From a virus: a DNA stretch of 57,520 nt. Below the pieces are notes generated by a model that was given only the letters and a program-made list of their open reading frames with translations, searched no databases and was not told the DNA's origin. The stretch is taken from positions 1 to 57,520 of IMG/VR virus record IMGVR_UViG_3300025118_000016. One strand, given 5' to 3'. Positions 55,769 through 57,520 of the stretch are shown here, one piece after another (the stretch's first letter is position 1; each line of letters starts with the position of its first letter). Position numbers and translations under genes: made by a program.

Positions 55769-57520
55769 TTAGTATTTAATACAGGCTAACAATGCTACGT
55801 TACGTGGACGTGCTTCACTACCTTGGTTAGCAGCTGATGCCGTAGCTGTGGTATTTGCTGCAGTAGCAGTCGCTGTTGTATTACCAATTGATGTACTTGC
55901 ATCAGAAGTTGCAGTTTCACTGTCAACTGTGATGGAGTGACTGTGACTAGCGCTACCTGAAGAAGCATCGTGAGCGTGGCTTTCACTATCTACAGTGATA
56001 GTGTGGCTGTGAGTATCGTCACCAACATATATAGTATGGCTGTGGTTACCGGATGTACTTGTTGTACCAGTACCCCAGTTGGACGATGCTGCATCATGAT
56101 CTTCGTCGTCATCGACGTCTATATCACCTGATCTGTGACTGTAAGTGTGAGTATGGTTTCCGTCTGTACTTGATGAACCAGAGTGATCGTGCGTATCATT
56201 AGCAGATGAAGCGTCGTGAGCATGACTTTCACTGTCTACCGTAATGGAGTGGCTGTGACTGTCACTTCCAGACGATGCATCGTGAGCGTGAGCGTCCTGA
56301 GTAACTGTTGTTGTTGCAGTGTGGTTGTGTGCTGCAACTGTTATTGAGTGGTTATGAGCATCAACGGTAATTGTATGGGTGTGTTGATCGTTAGCTGCAG
56401 CTTGGGTTGACCTTATTGATCTTCCGCTATCTACGCCTCTGCTATCATCAACACCTCGGATAAACTCACCTCGTAAATCAGGTAGGGTTGCTCCAACGAT
56501 TGCAAACAGTGCAGAGAAGTCTGCAGTTATACTCTGTGTAGTACCGCTACCATCGGCAATAGTATCACCGTTAGCTTTTAAATAACCTGTCGGTGCAGAT
56601 GAACCTGCAAACCAAATAACAGTACCAACGGGATTAACACCTCCGCCAGTAGATGCTGTGTTTTCAAAAGTAGAGGATTTAGTATTTCCAGTTACTTCTA
56701 TTCCTGAACTATTTACTGTACATTTTGTAGATCCTCCAACCTGTAAAAGAATATCCCCAGTACCAGCGTCATTTATAACTGAATGACTAGCATTATGGAA
56801 TATTTCTAAATCACCACCCGTTCCAAATATAGCTTTAGCACTATCAGCAAATTCAAGAGCATTATCTGATTTATCCCAAACAACATTATTAGCAGCACCG
56901 GTAAATGTTACATCACCATTAATAGTTAACCCAGTAAGAGTTCCAAGACTAGTAATTGCAGATTGAGCAGCACCAGTAACAGTTGCAGCACTTCCACTCG
57001 CATTACCTGTTACATTTCCAGTTAACGCACCAACAAAACTTGTAGCTGTTAACGCTCCAGAACTAGAGTTAAAGGTTAAATTACTTCCAGATTTAGCTCC
57101 TAGATCACCTGTTGCAGCAGTCGCAAATAATGGGAAACAAGTCGTATCAGATGATTCATCAGCAACCGTAATTGCAGTTGCTATGGCTGCTGTTCCAGTA
57201 CATGAACCTGACGATCCAGAAGCATTACCTGTTACATCTCCAGTTACATCTCCAGTTACATCTCCAGTTACATCTCCAGTTACATCTCCAGTTAAAGTAG
57301 CTGTTATTCCTGAACTATTTACTGTACATTTTGTAGATCCTCCAACCTGTAAAAGAATATCCCCAGTACCAGCGTCATTTATAACTGAATGACTAGCATT
57401 ATGGAATATTTCTAAATCACCACCCGTTCCAAATATAGCTTTAGCACTATCAGCAAATTCAAGAGCATTATCTGATTTATCCCAAACAACATTATTAGCA
57501 GCACCGGTAAATGTTACATC
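55769..57520 (-). CDS. His-rich collar-type tail fibre protein (5' end outside window)
   Basis: 584 codons are visible in one open frame from the right edge to the stop at 55,769; the start is beyond the window. Order from the edge: two identical 72-residue units (VVWDKSDNALEF... ) separated by VTG and DVTG repeats; a phage collar-like domain (VNPVGTVIWFAGSSAPTGYL ... PDLRGEFIRGVDDSRG); then about 190 residues with twelve HxH motifs (HTH, HNH, HSH, HAH, HDH) and SITVDSESHAHDASS-type repeats; then ARPRNVALLACIKY. HxH motifs in T4 gp37 bind iron in the fibre tip. Host-recognition fibre. Confidence 0.82.
   Translation of the reverse strand, partial: DVTFTGAANNVVWDKSDNALEFADSAKAIFGTGGDLEIFHNASHSVINDAGTGDILLQVGGSTKCTVNSSGITATLTGDVTGDVTGDVTGDVTGDVTGNASGSSGSCTGTAAIATAITVADESSDTTCFPLFATAATGDLGAKSGSNLTFNSSSGALTATSFVGALTGNVTGNASGSAATVTGAAQSAITSLGTLTGLTINGDVTFTGAANNVVWDKSDNALEFADSAKAIFGTGGDLEIFHNASHSVINDAGTGDILLQVGGSTKCTVNSSGIEVTGNTKSSTFENTASTGGGVNPVGTVIWFAGSSAPTGYLKANGDTIADGSGTTQSITADFSALFAIVGATLPDLRGEFIRGVDDSRGVDSGRSIRSTQAAANDQHTHTITVDAHNHSITVAAHNHTATTTVTQDAHAHDASSGSDSHSHSITVDSESHAHDASSANDTHDHSGSSSTDGNHTHTYSHRSGDIDVDDDEDHDAASSNWGTGTTSTSGNHSHTIYVGDDTHSHTITVDSESHAHDASSGSASHSHSITVDSETATSDASTSIGNTTATATAANTTATASAANQGSEARPRNVALLACIKY
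56699..56914 (-). repeat. 216-bp direct repeat in the fibre gene (copy 1)
   Basis: Apparently identical to 57,305-57,520, offset 606 bp. It encodes the VVWDKSDNALEF to CTVNSSG unit. Copy 2 runs to the window edge, so the true repeat may be longer. Confidence 0.88.
57231..57294 (-). repeat. 12-bp tandem repeat (GDVT) in the fibre gene
   Basis: TCTCCAGTTACA, about five tandem copies, encoding TGDVTG. A probable slippage site giving fibre length variation. Confidence 0.8.
57305..57520 (-). repeat. 216-bp direct repeat in the fibre gene (copy 2)
   Basis: See 56,699-56,914. Continues to the window edge, where further copies may lie. Confidence 0.88.

Noticed and set aside
55795-55986. 63-codon Gln/Leu-rich frame in the fibre region
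   Set aside because: Shadow of the His-rich repeat region of the fibre gene in another frame.
1-57520. CRISPR array or spacer-repeat structure
   Set aside because: No regularly spaced 23-47-bp repeats with unique spacers were seen; the short copies at 38.2 and 45.3 kb are single.
1-57520. Integrase, transposase or IS element
   Set aside because: No catalytic DDE or tyrosine-recombinase motif and no IS-like terminal inverted repeats with a coding frame were found.

Overview
The window is a stretch of a lytic cyanophage genome, or a metagenomic contig of one, infecting a marine picocyanobacterium such as Synechococcus or Prochlorococcus. Evidence: a complete photosystem II D1 gene (psbA), a high-light-inducible protein, a family A DNA polymerase, a prim-pol/SF3 helicase, terminase, portal and capsid genes, and dense TAATG or ATGA-coupled operons of very small genes. 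No integrase, RNA polymerase, contractile sheath or tape-measure protein was recognised. The capsid, portal and internal-protein set looks more podovirus-like than T4-like, but that is inference.

Layout. 1-15,623 (minus strand) is the packaging and virion module: a small structural protein (cut by the window edge), major capsid protein, a Gln/Pro-rich protein whose gene overlaps the portal gene out of frame by about 515 bp, portal, both terminase subunits, then large low-complexity or repeat-rich virion candidates, including a split S74-type chaperone module. 15,624-16,511 is a roughly 0.9-kb divergent control region with four Fur-box-like inverted repeats and direct repeats. 16,512-34,152 (plus) is a long early-type block of about 55 small genes: a GP88-like protein, small genes separated by a recurrent G-rich stop/SD/start cassette, a zinc-ribbon/HTH regulator, SH3-like proteins including an apparent NdhS homologue (NDH-1 ferredoxin-docking subunit), membrane proteins of lysis type, and two repeat proteins sharing an SDxDRYAMLTG motif.

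34,184-37,985 (mostly minus) carries psbA with its own terminator, an aspartyl-hydroxylase-like 2OG oxygenase and a DUF4278 protein. 37,986-38,280 is a GC-rich structured stretch (candidate ncRNA) followed by 38 nt that are antisense to a gene at 20.7 kb. 39,008-52,271 (plus) is the replication module: DNA polymerase, tandem-OB SSB, a DUF5895-like protein, a Gp157-like protein, a RecB-like nuclease and primase-helicase, interrupted by minus-strand islands of short Pro/Trp-rich genes. 52,344-53,331 holds a mini-porin, a SET-domain protein and hli, separated by strong terminators. 53,401-57,520 (minus) is the tail-fibre and adhesin module: a His-rich collar fibre (5' end outside the window), a prolyl-hydroxylase-like 2OG oxygenase, three related small proteins and a second fibre-like protein.

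How it fits together: psbA, hli and the NdhS-like gene would keep photosystem II running and could steer electrons through NDH-1 during infection. The replication genes are nearly self-sufficient. The most unusual signals are two short templated copies of the phage's own genes, each placed so that a local transcript would be antisense to its source (38 nt at 38.2 kb and 29 nt at 45.3 kb), the five-copy GGGGGAGGGGGTA element, the Fur-like operator cluster, and the NdhS-like gene.
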